Source of the DNA: Nocardioides ganghwensis
GTDB taxonomy: Bacteria; Actinomycetota; Actinomycetes; Propionibacteriales; Nocardioidaceae
Direction of reading: 5' to 3'
Assembly (NCBI RefSeq): GCF_014779655.1
Contig: NZ_JACXYX010000006.1
Span: 1-64,000 of the forward strand
Length of the DNA stretch: 64,000 nucleotides
Shown here piece by piece: positions 1 through 8,468 of this stretch (positions are counted from its first letter, which is position 1; each line of letters opens with the position of its first letter). A program made the translations under genes and the position numbers. The notes below the pieces were generated by a model. That model was not told the DNA's origin, made no database searches, and worked only from the letters and a program-made list of their open reading frames with translations.

Positions 1-354
1 GGCTACGCAACCGCGGCATCGACACCCTGCCCAGCATCAGAACCCAAGACACGGCAGACTAAGCAGCACGAACCGGTGGCCTCGTTTTCGAGCGTCGGAT
101 CGGCCTCATTTTCGAGCGTTGCCGACACTGCCTTCCGCCGCGAAGCAGACGTATTGCTTGCCCCACCACGGTGCGAACCGTCGCCGACCATACGTACAGC
201 GCCGCGCCCATTTGGGAATGAAGCCGAGCCACGGCTCATTGCGGATCGGGCGTCCCAGACCTGGGCTGCGCCGAGCGGGCCGGTCACGCGTGCCCACTAT
301 GGCTTCTGTTTGACGCCAATGACCTTACCAAGGTTGGCTCCGATTCGCGCCGAC
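1..354. other. Stretch without a convincing gene; short direct repeat
   Basis: I see no convincing gene here. Open frames exist on both strands but none has a recognisable domain or a good ribosome site. An 18-bp direct repeat (GGCCTCRTTTTCGAGCGT) occurs at 78-95 and 102-119, period 24 bp. Base composition is lower in GC than the rest of the window, as in the adjacent HEPN gene, so this may be the edge of an acquired segment. Confidence 0.4.
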
Positions 355-1383
355 CTATGCAGAAAAGAATGAGCCGACCATCTGCGGCTCTAGGAAGACG
401 AGTGGATCCTCGGGACCAAGGACGTATTCGGGCCACTCGCCAGCCAATCGTTCAACCGCATCGGTCTGGTCGCTGCCGTGACTTCGGTGGAGCGAGTTGG
501 GGATCCGGTCGACAAACGCCTGAATGGTGTGATTGACCACTCGCGCGCCGAGAATTGCGGGTATTGTAAATCGGACCGAACTGCCAAAGCTGTCAATGCA
601 TATGTGGACGACGTCGCCGTGCAACCGCTTTGTGTCTTCGAGAAGACGCGCATAGTTGAATCGATGATTGTCTCGACCCACGATCGTCACGTCGTACAAG
701 AGTCCGGGCTGGCCGGACGACCGTCCCGACTGCTTGGACGTCTGCCAAGGCCGCTGCAGAACGCCGATCGACATGCTGAACATCGCGTCGGGGTCCGCCA
801 CTCCTACCTTGGCCCAACTCTGGGAGTTGACCCTGACGTACGGAAACTGGTCCAAGTGCTGGAATCGTTTGGTGACTGGGTCCTTGGAAGGAGGCAGCAC
901 TGGGTACGCATCGTTGTAGCTCGTACAGAAGCGCCAAAAGCCATCGTCAAGATCGCGCATGAACTGCAGAAGTCGCGTCAGGTCATCGAAGTGCCCGAGC
1001 CTAAAGTGGGCAACTCGGTTACGGATCTGAGCTACTTCGGATAACTTTGCTTCCCACAGATCGCGAGGCGGCAGATACACGCTGAATAGGTCCCAGTGGT
1101 TACCAATGGTTCGACAAAGCGATCCGAAGGTTACATAGCTAATGGGACTCGCGTCAGGGGTCGGCATATGGGTTAGGCGCAGGTCTGCGGTCAGAGATCC
1201 ACGCGGTTGCCCGGCTACTTCCTGCGTCCAATGGCGTCCGAAGGCCGCACACAGTTCGATGTACACCATCTGTCGGAGCCATGTCTCGAGTTGCCAGAGC
1301 CGGGCGTACGTCGCCACGCTCCGCGTAGGTACTTCACGAACCGAATCGATTGGCTCTTCAGACGTACCGGTGCTGCCCGTCAT
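355..1383 (-). CDS. HEPN-domain protein (Swt1/Abi-like), function unknown
   Basis: A 342-residue protein from ATG at 1383, preceded by GGAGGAG at suitable spacing; a TTG seven codons upstream is also open. Residues 121-126 read RNRVAH, the R-x4-H signature of HEPN nuclease domains, inside a helical N-terminal half (about 25-160) that resembles the HEPN domain seen in Swt1-like and abortive-infection proteins. The C-terminal half (about 200-340) is unrecognised. HEPN proteins often act as RNases in toxin-antitoxin or anti-phage systems, but no antitoxin or nucleotidyltransferase partner is visible. Codon use is less G/C-biased than in its neighbours, which suggests transfer. The HEPN call is fairly good; a defence role is inference. 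Confidence 0.55.
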   Translation of the reverse strand: MTGSTGTSEEPIDSVREVPTRSVATYARLWQLETWLRQMVYIELCAAFGRHWTQEVAGQPRGSLTADLRLTHMPTPDASPISYVTFGSLCRTIGNHWDLFSVYLPPRDLWEAKLSEVAQIRNRVAHFRLGHFDDLTRLLQFMRDLDDGFWRFCTSYNDAYPVLPPSKDPVTKRFQHLDQFPYVRVNSQSWAKVGVADPDAMFSMSIGVLQRPWQTSKQSGRSSGQPGLLYDVTIVGRDNHRFNYARLLEDTKRLHGDVVHICIDSFGSSVRFTIPAILGARVVNHTIQAFVDRIPNSLHRSHGSDQTDAVERLAGEWPEYVLGPEDPLVFLEPQMVGSFFSA

Positions 1384-1619
1384 CGTCACCGTCTCCTCCA
1401 GCAAAGCTTAGGCCAAGTCTGAAGGTACTGCGGATGGCGAATCAGGGCGTGGCCATCGTGCAAGCGGATCCGGGTTGGGGAGCACCTGTCCGTCAGTGCT
1501 TCGTTTCGAAGTGTTTGCATGCGTCTATCCGCCGCGAATGCTTGGCTGCCCTGCAACAGCATGAAGCGGATCGCTGTGCCCACCTCGCCGCATGCCCGCG
1601 TGTCTCTTCCCGCCCGCGG

Positions 1620-2879
1620 CTACTGCTCGAGCCTGCGCAGGGCGAGTCCCTGCGCCTCCGAGAACTGACCGGTCTTGCGTGCCCACTCGGTGACGTCGGT
1701 GTCGCGAAGGTTGGCGAGCTGGTGGGGGTCTCGCTCGAGGTCGTAGAGCTCCCACTCCCCGGTGTCGTGGTGCTCGACGTAGGCGTGTGAGCCCTCCCGG
1801 AGCAGCGACCAGTCGAGGTTGATGTTCTCGACGATCAGGCGGCGTCGCCAGGAGGACCAGTCGCCGGACCGGAGCGGCTCGAGCATGGATCGGCCGTCGA
1901 GCTCGCGCCCGGTGTCGGGGTCGAGGCCGGCGATCTCGAGGGTGGTGGGCATCAGGTCGACCTGCGAGACCAGGGCATCGACCGTCCGGGGCTCGACATC
2001 CGGCCCGCGCACGGCGAACGGGATGCCCGCCGCCTCCTCGTACGGCTGCGACTTGGAGAGCAGCCGGTGCTCGCCCAACAGGTAGCCGTTGTCGGAGACG
2101 AAGAAGATCCACGTCCTCCTCAGCTGGCCCGTCGATCGCAGGACGTCCAGGACCTTGCCGATCTGGTCGTCGACGTCCTGCAGCTCCTCCAGCTTGCCCT
2201 CGTAGATCTGCTGCATCCGGCGACGGTCCTGCGGCGGGAGGTCTCGCAGCCACGGGGGCTTGTCGCTCATGTCGGCCTCGTTGAGCGCCTGTGGGTTCCA
2301 GCGAACCCCGTCGAAGTCGTCGGAGTGCTCGGGGCTCGGCGTGTACGGGCCGTGGGGCGCAGTCGGGGCGTACACCGCGAACCACGGACCGTCGTCCTGG
2401 CGGCGACGGATGAAGCGGCGCAGCCGCTGGCCGGCGAAGCGGTCGAACTCCCGTTGCGAGCCGACTTTCCGGACGGTGCCGTCCACGTTCACCCGGGGGT
2501 CGTCGATCATGCCGTCGAGCAGGGCGACCCAGCGGTCCCAGCCGGGGGCGACGTACGACGGGTCCTGGGCGAGCCCGTTCATGTACTTCCCGAAGTAACC
2601 GGTGTCGTAGCCGGCATCCTTCATCCTCGTCGCCGCCGTGTCCCTGTCATGTCCCTGGGCCACGAAGGGCTGGTGGGTCATGTTGGTGGCGCACCCGTGG
2701 TTGTGGGGGTAGCGACTGGTGAGGATCGAGGCGCGGGCCGGACCGCACAACGGCATCGCGCTGTACCCCCGCCGGAAGTGGACCCCCTTGCGCACCAGTC
2801 GTCTCCAGGTGCGGTCCATCGAGCGGAGCGTCGAGCGCATCTGGTCGTCCGTGACGATCCACAGGACGTTGTCGGCCAT
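1620..2879 (-). CDS. Sulfatase (arylsulfatase family)
   Basis: A 419-residue alkaline-phosphatase-superfamily sulfatase. The N-terminus carries the metal-binding DD (11-12). C45-G-P-A-R49 is the CxPxR motif whose cysteine is converted to formylglycine by an FGE maturase. The motifs APTAPHGPY, FVSDNGYLLGEH and a DALVSQVDLMPTTLEIAGL block follow in the usual order, and the length suits the family. No signal peptide is visible, so it looks cytoplasmic, or the substrate is taken up first. ATG 2879 is chosen because the family motif starts right after it; GTG 2888 is an alternative. It lies 50 nt downstream of a CDP-glycerol transferase gene on the same strand. Substrate unknown. Confidence 0.85.
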   Translation of the reverse strand: MADNVLWIVTDDQMRSTLRSMDRTWRRLVRKGVHFRRGYSAMPLCGPARASILTSRYPHNHGCATNMTHQPFVAQGHDRDTAATRMKDAGYDTGYFGKYMNGLAQDPSYVAPGWDRWVALLDGMIDDPRVNVDGTVRKVGSQREFDRFAGQRLRRFIRRRQDDGPWFAVYAPTAPHGPYTPSPEHSDDFDGVRWNPQALNEADMSDKPPWLRDLPPQDRRRMQQIYEGKLEELQDVDDQIGKVLDVLRSTGQLRRTWIFFVSDNGYLLGEHRLLSKSQPYEEAAGIPFAVRGPDVEPRTVDALVSQVDLMPTTLEIAGLDPDTGRELDGRSMLEPLRSGDWSSWRRRLIVENINLDWSLLREGSHAYVEHHDTGEWELYDLERDPHQLANLRDTDVTEWARKTGQFSEAQGLALRRLEQ

Positions 2880-2929
2880 GCGCGACACCCTACGCACGCC
2901 CGGGCCGCCCACTGCTTGCCCGAGGTCCC

Positions 2930-4066
2930 TCAGGCGGTGATCGCCGCGTCCGCCCCGCGCGCGACGAGCTGGTCCCGGAGCGCGACGAGCTGGCTCACCT
3001 CGGCGAGGAAGCGGCCGGTGCTCTCGCCGACGTGCAGGTCGTCGAAGTAGTGGTGCCGCATCGCGACGCGGGCCAGGTGGTGCTCGTCGTGGGCGAGCCG
3101 GTCGGCCAGGAGCGAGGTCAGCCGGTCGATGCTCGTGGGGTCGACGAGGTCGGCGCACCGGCTGATCGGGGCCTGGTGGTGCAGCGCCTCGACGTCGCAG
3201 TGGGGGTCGGTGAGGAAGATCGGCTTGTCGGTGTGGAGGTAGAGCCAGTCCAGGCCGACCGAGGACACGTCGGTGACCATCGCGTCGCACCCGGGCATCA
3301 CCGCGAGGATGTCGCCGGTCAGGACCTGCGTGTGCCCGGCCTCGGGGTCGAGGCGGACCGCCTCGTCGAGGAGCCCCATGATCCGCAGGTGCGCCTCGGC
3401 GATCCCCGGGGTCAGGCTCGTGGTGACCTTGGGGTGCGGCTTGTAGACGAGCCGGACGTCGGGGACCTCGAGGATCGCCCGGACGATCTGCTCGCCGAGC
3501 ACCTCGACCGAGGTGTAGTCGTTGTACTCCGCGTCGCCCTCCCAGGTCGGGGCGTACATCACCGTGCGCCGCGGGCTGGGCTCCAGCAGGGGCGTACGGG
3601 GGAGGTCGAGCTGCGGCCGGCCGATCCTGACCAGCCGGGACGCGTCGAAGTCGAGCAGCCCGGCGACGTACCTCTCGACGGCGGCGTCGCCGGCGACGAA
3701 CACCCGGTCGTAGGCCTTGGCGTTGTTGCTCGCCATCGACTGCTTGTCGCTCTCGCCGTGGTTGACGTGCACGTGCAGCATCCGGCTGTCGACGAGCGAC
3801 TCGAAGTTGAGCACCGAGTTGTTGCAGTAGAGGACGACCTTGGCGTCGAGCTCGGCGTAGAGCTCGGTGAGCTCGGGGAACGTCGGCGCCGTGAGGACGG
3901 TGAGGTCCGTACGCGAGCCGATCAGCTCGGCCGAGTCGGGGTCGCGCAGCACCAGGCCGACCGGGTGGACCCGGTCGAGGATCTCGAGGACCTCCAGCCA
4001 CTGGGCGAGCTGGTAGGTCCTCGTCGGGTCGCCGGCGAAGTAGGCGATCACGGAGACGTCGTTCAC
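2930..4066 (-). CDS. CDP-glycerol glycerophosphotransferase family protein
   Basis: A 378-residue GT-B-like enzyme of the TagB/TagF family, which adds glycerol phosphate (or a related polyol phosphate) to cell-envelope polymers. Visible family motifs: HGESDK (103-108), the YAPTWEG box (171-177), VYKPHP (208-212), and VTDVSSVGLDWLYL in the last third, where the TD-SS motif binds the CDP-polyol. There is no membrane segment; these enzymes are peripheral. It could act in teichoic-acid-like polymer synthesis. It is followed on the same strand by the sulfatase, so the two may form a small envelope-modification unit. The acceptor cannot be inferred. Confidence 0.8.
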   Translation of the reverse strand: MNDVSVIAYFAGDPTRTYQLAQWLEVLEILDRVHPVGLVLRDPDSAELIGSRTDLTVLTAPTFPELTELYAELDAKVVLYCNNSVLNFESLVDSRMLHVHVNHGESDKQSMASNNAKAYDRVFVAGDAAVERYVAGLLDFDASRLVRIGRPQLDLPRTPLLEPSPRRTVMYAPTWEGDAEYNDYTSVEVLGEQIVRAILEVPDVRLVYKPHPKVTTSLTPGIAEAHLRIMGLLDEAVRLDPEAGHTQVLTGDILAVMPGCDAMVTDVSSVGLDWLYLHTDKPIFLTDPHCDVEALHHQAPISRCADLVDPTSIDRLTSLLADRLAHDEHHLARVAMRHHYFDDLHVGESTGRFLAEVSQLVALRDQLVARGADAAITA

Positions 4067-4119
4067 GACCAGATTCTACGCGCACGTCACCCATGCAGGA
4101 CCTGTTCGGGGCAAGCAGA

Positions 4120-4146
4120 AGGGCCCGGCGCACCGCGCCGGGCCCT
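4120..4146. terminator. Strong hairpin terminator after the ABC permease operon
   Basis: A perfect 11-bp GC-rich stem (AGGGCCCGGCG and its complement) with a 5-nt loop lies just past the stop codon of the second permease gene. It should end the minus-strand transporter operon. There is no clear T-tract, which is common in high-GC actinobacteria. Confidence 0.7.
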
Positions 4147-4159
4147 CCTCGGGTCACAC

Positions 4160-5464
4160 CTACTGTTGCCTGTAGGGCACGCCGTCCGCCGCCGGCGGCC
4201 GGGAGCGGCCCACCAGGCCAGCCACCGCGAAGATGGTGACGAGGTAGGGGAGCATCAGCATGAACTGGCTCGGCACGGGGGAGCCGATGGCCGAGAGCAC
4301 ACCCTGCAGGTTCGTCGCGAAGCCGAAGAGCAGCGCGGCGAGGGTGGCGCGGATCGGGTCCCACTTGCCGAAGATGACCGCCGCCAGCGCGATGTAGCCC
4401 GCGCCGCCGGTCATCTCGCGGTTGAAGCCCGCGACCGAGACGAGGCTGAAGTACGCCCCGCCGAGGCCGGCGATCGCGCCCGCGAGCAGGATGGTGCGGT
4501 AGCGGGTGCGGTTGACCTTGATGCCCACCGTGTCGGCCGCCTTGGGGTGCTCACCGACCGCGCGGACCCGGAGGCCCCAGCGGGTGCGGTAGAGCGCGTA
4601 GGCGACCAGCGCGACCACGGCGTACAGCACGTAGACGAGCGGGGTCTGGCGGAACAGGATCGGGCCGATCAGCGGGATGTCGCCGAGGATCGGGATCGGG
4701 AAGGCGCGCAGTCGCTCGGGGGAGTTGAGCGTCTCGGCGTTGGGGGTGAGGACCTGGCGGAACATGAAGTTGGTCAGGCCCACCACGAGCACGTTGAGCA
4801 CGACGCCGACGATGACCTGGTCGACGAAGTAGGTGATCGCGAAGAGCCCGAGGATCAGTGCCACGAGCGCACCCGCCACGGCAGCGGCGACCAGGCCCGC
4901 CCAGGGGGAGCCGGTCGACGACGCGGTGATGGCGGCGGCGAAGGCGCCGAGCAGCAGCTGGCCCTCGATGGCGATGTTGACCACGCCGGCCCGCTCGCCC
5001 AGCACGCCGCCGAGAGCGCCGAACACGAGGGGGATGGCGAGCGCCACCGCGCCGCCGAGGAGGCTCACCAGCCGGATCCGGCCGTCGGCCGCGGCCCAGC
5101 TGAGGAAGCCGGTCATCCACGCGATCGCGAAGGCGATCGGGATCCAGCCCGGCTGGCGCAGGTGCGCGAGCATGCGGCGTACGGCCTCGGCGGTGAGGGC
5201 GAGGCAGATCACCACCATCACCCAGGCGGTCGGTCCCGAGGGCACGACGATGTCGGGCAGGGTGACGAAGTCGCTCTCCGCCGCGAGCTGGAACGTCGTG
5301 TCGCCGGCGTGGCTCGAGCGGAGCAGGATCCCGGCGAGCAGCGCCGTCAGTACGCCGAGCGCGATCGGCAGCTTGCGCGCACCCGCGCCGCGGGTGGGCG
5401 TCACGGCGGTGTCGGGCGCGAGGCCGCCGCTGTCGGGGGTCGGCTGGGCGGTCACGGTGCTCAC
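4160..5464 (-). CDS. ABC transporter permease, nucleoside (BMP) type, subunit 2
   Basis: A 434-residue integral membrane protein of the BPD_transp_2 class, with about ten hydrophobic helices. The family-typical segments GERAGVVNIAIEGQLLLGA and TRWGLRVRAVGEHPKAADTVGI are present, the latter being the cytoplasmic loop that contacts the ATPase. It starts at GTG 5464, overlapping the TGA of the upstream permease (GTGA, 4 nt), so the two subunits are translationally coupled. The N-terminal ~90 residues form an extra hydrophobic extension before the core. With the BMP lipoprotein and the double ATPase it would form a nucleoside importer. The purine or pyrimidine preference is not readable from sequence. 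Confidence 0.9.
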   Translation of the reverse strand: MSTVTAQPTPDSGGLAPDTAVTPTRGAGARKLPIALGVLTALLAGILLRSSHAGDTTFQLAAESDFVTLPDIVVPSGPTAWVMVVICLALTAEAVRRMLAHLRQPGWIPIAFAIAWMTGFLSWAAADGRIRLVSLLGGAVALAIPLVFGALGGVLGERAGVVNIAIEGQLLLGAFAAAITASSTGSPWAGLVAAAVAGALVALILGLFAITYFVDQVIVGVVLNVLVVGLTNFMFRQVLTPNAETLNSPERLRAFPIPILGDIPLIGPILFRQTPLVYVLYAVVALVAYALYRTRWGLRVRAVGEHPKAADTVGIKVNRTRYRTILLAGAIAGLGGAYFSLVSVAGFNREMTGGAGYIALAAVIFGKWDPIRATLAALLFGFATNLQGVLSAIGSPVPSQFMLMLPYLVTIFAVAGLVGRSRPPAADGVPYRQQ

Positions 5465-6735
5465 TTGGCCTCCTGGGCGGGGAGCCGGAAGATCGCGCGC
5501 ACCAGGGGAGGAGCGGCGAGGAAGAGGACGATCAGCGACTGGACCACCAGCACCAGGTCGACCGAGATGTTCTCGGACGCCTGCATGGTGAAGCCGCCCG
5601 CCTTGAAGGCGCCGAACAGCAGACCGGCGGCCAGGATCCCGAGCGGACGCGAGCGCCCGAGCAGCGCCACGGTGATGGCGTCGAAGCCGATGCCGGCGTC
5701 GAGGTCGAGCGAGACGCCGCTCGGCACCGTGCCGAGGACCTGGTTGACGCCCGCGAGGCCGAGCAGCGAGCCGGCGATCATCATCACCACGGTGTAGGTG
5801 CGCCCGACGTTGATGCCGGAGGCGCGGGCCGCGTGCGGGTTCTGGCCGACGGCGCGGATGCGATAGCCCAGCGTGGAGCGGTTGAGCAGCCACCACGCGA
5901 CACCGACGGCGATGAGCGCGAGGACGAAGCCGAAGTGCAGGTTGAACTGCTCCCCGAGGACGTCGGGCAGGACCGCGCTGTCCTTCATCGGCGGCGACTT
6001 CGGGTTCACCGAGCCGGGCGTCTTGAGCAGCCACTCCTTGGTGAGGGCCCAGAAGAGCAGGTAGTAGCCGACGTAGTTGAGCATGATCGTGACGATCACC
6101 TCGTGCGCGCCGGTGCGGGCCTTGAGGAGCCCGGCGAGACCGCCCCACAGGGCGCCGGCGGCCATGCCGACGAGCACGGCGAGCGGCAGGTGCACGACGA
6201 GGGGCAGGTCGAGCTGGAACCCGACCCAGCCGGCCGCGCCACCCGCGACGAGCATCTGGCCGCGGCCACCGATGTTGAACAGCGACGCGCGGAACGCGAG
6301 GCCGACGCCGAGACCGCCGAGGATGAGCGGGCCGGCGAACTTCAGCGTCTCGGTGAGGGGGCGCCACTGCTGGGCGGGCTCGGTGAGGTTGTAGTTGAAG
6401 ACCGCCCCGCGGAACATCGCGCTGTAGGCGCCGGAGATGGCCTCCCAGACGGCGGCGAAGAAGTCGGAGGGCCGGGCCGTGAGGTAGCCCGCGGTCTCGT
6501 GCACGCCCTCGTCGATCGCGGCGATCATCACCGAGCCGACGAAGATCGCGAGGAACACGGCGAGGACGCCGGCGAGCGCGTCGCCGGAGGTGATCTCGCG
6601 AAGGAGGGAGCGCGAGCGCTCGCCGCGGGCGTCGTGCGGGTCGACCTCGGGTGCGTCGGTGGCCGGCTCGTCGGTCACCACGGGCGAGTCGGGGTTCTTC
6701 TCCGACTCGGGCGTCGGCTGGTCCTTGTCGCTCAC
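5461..6735 (-). CDS. ABC transporter permease, nucleoside (BMP) type, subunit 1
   Basis: A 424-residue BPD_transp_2 permease with an acidic N-terminal cytoplasmic extension of about 50 residues, then about ten membrane helices. Family motifs include FRASLFNIGGRGQMLVAG, AHEVIVTIMLNYVGYYLL and GYRIRAVGQNPHAARASGI. The start codon is GTG 6735, overlapping the TGA of the ATPase gene by 4 nt (GTGA). ATPase, this permease and the second permease are therefore coupled in a row. This subunit order is typical of BmpA/NupABC-type nucleoside importers. Confidence 0.9.
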   Translation of the reverse strand: MSDKDQPTPESEKNPDSPVVTDEPATDAPEVDPHDARGERSRSLLREITSGDALAGVLAVFLAIFVGSVMIAAIDEGVHETAGYLTARPSDFFAAVWEAISGAYSAMFRGAVFNYNLTEPAQQWRPLTETLKFAGPLILGGLGVGLAFRASLFNIGGRGQMLVAGGAAGWVGFQLDLPLVVHLPLAVLVGMAAGALWGGLAGLLKARTGAHEVIVTIMLNYVGYYLLFWALTKEWLLKTPGSVNPKSPPMKDSAVLPDVLGEQFNLHFGFVLALIAVGVAWWLLNRSTLGYRIRAVGQNPHAARASGINVGRTYTVVMMIAGSLLGLAGVNQVLGTVPSGVSLDLDAGIGFDAITVALLGRSRPLGILAAGLLFGAFKAGGFTMQASENISVDLVLVVQSLIVLFLAAPPLVRAIFRLPAQEAK

Positions 6736-8255
6736 GCGACCACGTCCTTCAGGTCCTTCGGGCGTTCGCCGGTCATCATGAGTCCGAGGGTCTCGCGGGG
6801 GGTGTCGGCCGGGACGATGCCGACCACACGGCCGCGGTAGAGCACCATGATGCGGTCGGCGAGCGCGACCACCTCGTCGAGCTCGGTGGAGACCACCAGG
6901 ACCGGGATGCCGCTGTCGCGGGTCGCGACGATCTGCTTGTGGATGAACTCGATCGAGCCGACGTCGACGCCGCGGGTGGGCTGCGCCGCGACGAGCAGGC
7001 GCAGGTCGCGGGAGAGCTCGCGGGCCACGACGACCTTCTGCTGGTTGCCGCCCGAGAGGTTGGCGGCCAGCGAGTCGATGTCGCGGGCGCGGACGTCGTA
7101 CTCCTTGAGCTTCTTCTGCGCGAACTCGCGCAGCGCGCCGAGGCGCAGGCTGCCGTTCTTGACGAACGGCGACTTGAAGCTCCGGTTGAGCATGAGGTTC
7201 TCGGCGATGGTGAAGCCGGGCACCAGGCCGTCGACCTGGCGGTCCTCGGGGATGAACCCGACGCCGGCGTCGAGGATCTCCCGCGTCGAGCGACCGACCA
7301 GCTCGAGCCCGTCGAGCTTGATCGAGCCGCTGACGTCGTCCTGGAGGCCGAGCAGGGCCTCGGTGAGCTCGGTCTGGCCGTTGCCCTGCACGCCGGCCAC
7401 GCAGAGGACCTCCCCGGCGCGGATGGTGAAGGTGAGGCCGTCGACCTGGGCGTGACCGGCCAGGTCGGTGACGCGCAGGTCCTTGACCACGAGCGCGTCG
7501 GCGCCGAGCTTCGGCTCGCCCTTGTGGACGACGAGCTCCACCGGGCGCCCGACCATCATCGAGGCGAGCTCGGCGTTGCTGGCGGTGGGCTCGGCCTCGC
7601 CGACGACCTTGCCGAGGCGGATGACGGTGATCCGGTCGGCGACGGCGCGCACCTCGCGGAGCTTGTGGGTGATGAAGACGATCGCCTTCCCGGCCTCCTT
7701 GAGCTGGCGCATGATCTCCATCAGCTCGTCGGTCTCCTGCGGCGTGAGCACGGCCGTCGGCTCGTCGAAGACGAGGAGCTCGGCGTCGCGGGAGAGGACC
7801 TTGATGATCTCGACGCGCTGCTGGACGCCGACCGGGAGGTCCTCGACGAGGGCGTCGGGGTTGACGTGGAAGCCGAACCGGTCGGAGATCTCGGTGACGC
7901 GCTCGCGGGCGGCGTCGACGTCGAGGGCTCCGGCGAAGCCGGTGGACTCGTTGCCGAGCATGACGTTCTCGGCGACGGTGAAGACGGGGATGAGCATGAA
8001 GTGCTGGTGGACCATGCCGATGCCGGCGGCCATCGCGTCACCGGGGCCGGTGAAGTGCTGGACCTGGCCGTCGAGCTCGATCTCGCCCTCGTCGGCCTTG
8101 TAGAGGCCGTAGAGCACGTTCATCAGCGTCGACTTGCCGGCGCCGTTCTCGCCGAGGAGGCAGTGGATCTCGCCGGGCTCGACGGTGAGGGAGATCGAGT
8201 CGTTGGCCACCACGCTGCCGAAGCGTTTGGTGATGCCTCGCAGGACGAGTCTCAT
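6732..8255 (-). CDS. ABC transporter ATP-binding protein with two ATPase domains, nucleoside importer
   Basis: A 507-residue fused double ATPase as in sugar and nucleoside importers. Domain 1 (about 1-245) has Walker A GENGAGKST (35-43), a degenerate signature LPVGVQQRVEI and Walker B LLVFDEPTAVLTPQE. Domain 2 (about 250-507) has a degenerate Walker A (GVQGNGQTE), an intact signature LSGGNQQKV and LLVAAQPTRGVDVGS in place of a canonical Walker B. This one-good-site arrangement is usual for the family. ATG 8255 was chosen because MRLVLRGITKRFG is the normal start of such proteins and a TAGGAT -10 element lies 8 nt upstream. It is the first gene of the ATPase-permease-permease operon. Confidence 0.92.
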   Translation of the reverse strand: MRLVLRGITKRFGSVVANDSISLTVEPGEIHCLLGENGAGKSTLMNVLYGLYKADEGEIELDGQVQHFTGPGDAMAAGIGMVHQHFMLIPVFTVAENVMLGNESTGFAGALDVDAARERVTEISDRFGFHVNPDALVEDLPVGVQQRVEIIKVLSRDAELLVFDEPTAVLTPQETDELMEIMRQLKEAGKAIVFITHKLREVRAVADRITVIRLGKVVGEAEPTASNAELASMMVGRPVELVVHKGEPKLGADALVVKDLRVTDLAGHAQVDGLTFTIRAGEVLCVAGVQGNGQTELTEALLGLQDDVSGSIKLDGLELVGRSTREILDAGVGFIPEDRQVDGLVPGFTIAENLMLNRSFKSPFVKNGSLRLGALREFAQKKLKEYDVRARDIDSLAANLSGGNQQKVVVARELSRDLRLLVAAQPTRGVDVGSIEFIHKQIVATRDSGIPVLVVSTELDEVVALADRIMVLYRGRVVGIVPADTPRETLGLMMTGERPKDLKDVVA

Positions 8256-8269
8256 GGCATCGCATCCTA
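8253..8269 (-). promoter_or_regulatory. Putative near-leaderless promoter of the ABC operon
   Basis: The hexamer TAGGAT (8264-8269, minus strand) lies 8 nt upstream of the ATPase ATG. Because a hairpin separates this gene from the lipoprotein gene, the operon probably has its own start here. No convincing -35 was recognised. Confidence 0.4.
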
Positions 8270-8410
8270 GGGGTCGGAATGTGCGCGAGAAGCGCGCGGA
8301 GAAGGGTAACCGTGGCGGGCCCTGCGCCACTGCGCCGAGATGTGCCAAAGGTCGGGCCGCGGCTCTGGCAACTGGGCTCGCGGAGCGGGGGAGGACCCGC
8401 CCGGGGGCCA

Positions 8411-8447
8411 AAAGAGAGGGAGGCCGACGGTTCCGTCGGCCTCCCTC
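8411..8447. terminator. Terminator after the BMP lipoprotein gene
   Basis: A 15-bp perfect stem (GAGGGAGGCCGACGG and complement) with a tiny loop lies about 20 nt past the lipoprotein stop, followed on the minus strand by a TTTT run (8411-8414). It would end or attenuate lipoprotein transcripts, so the binding protein is made in excess over the membrane subunits. Confidence 0.8.
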
Positions 8448-8468
8448 CGTGATGGAGCGTGGTGCTGG

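Noticed and set aside
78..119. Two 18-bp direct repeats as a CRISPR or attachment site
   Set aside because: Only two copies with a 6-bp gap, no cas genes, no tRNA or integrase nearby.
1620..4364. A single 914-residue open frame covering the sulfatase and more
   Set aside because: Upstream of 2879 it is Arg/Pro/Ala-rich shadow translation over the CDP-glycerol transferase gene, which has clear family motifs in another frame.
3032..5797. Very long antisense open frame (over 900 codons)
   Set aside because: High-GC antisense artefact rich in Gly, Asp, Val and His with no domain; the other strand holds recognisable genes.
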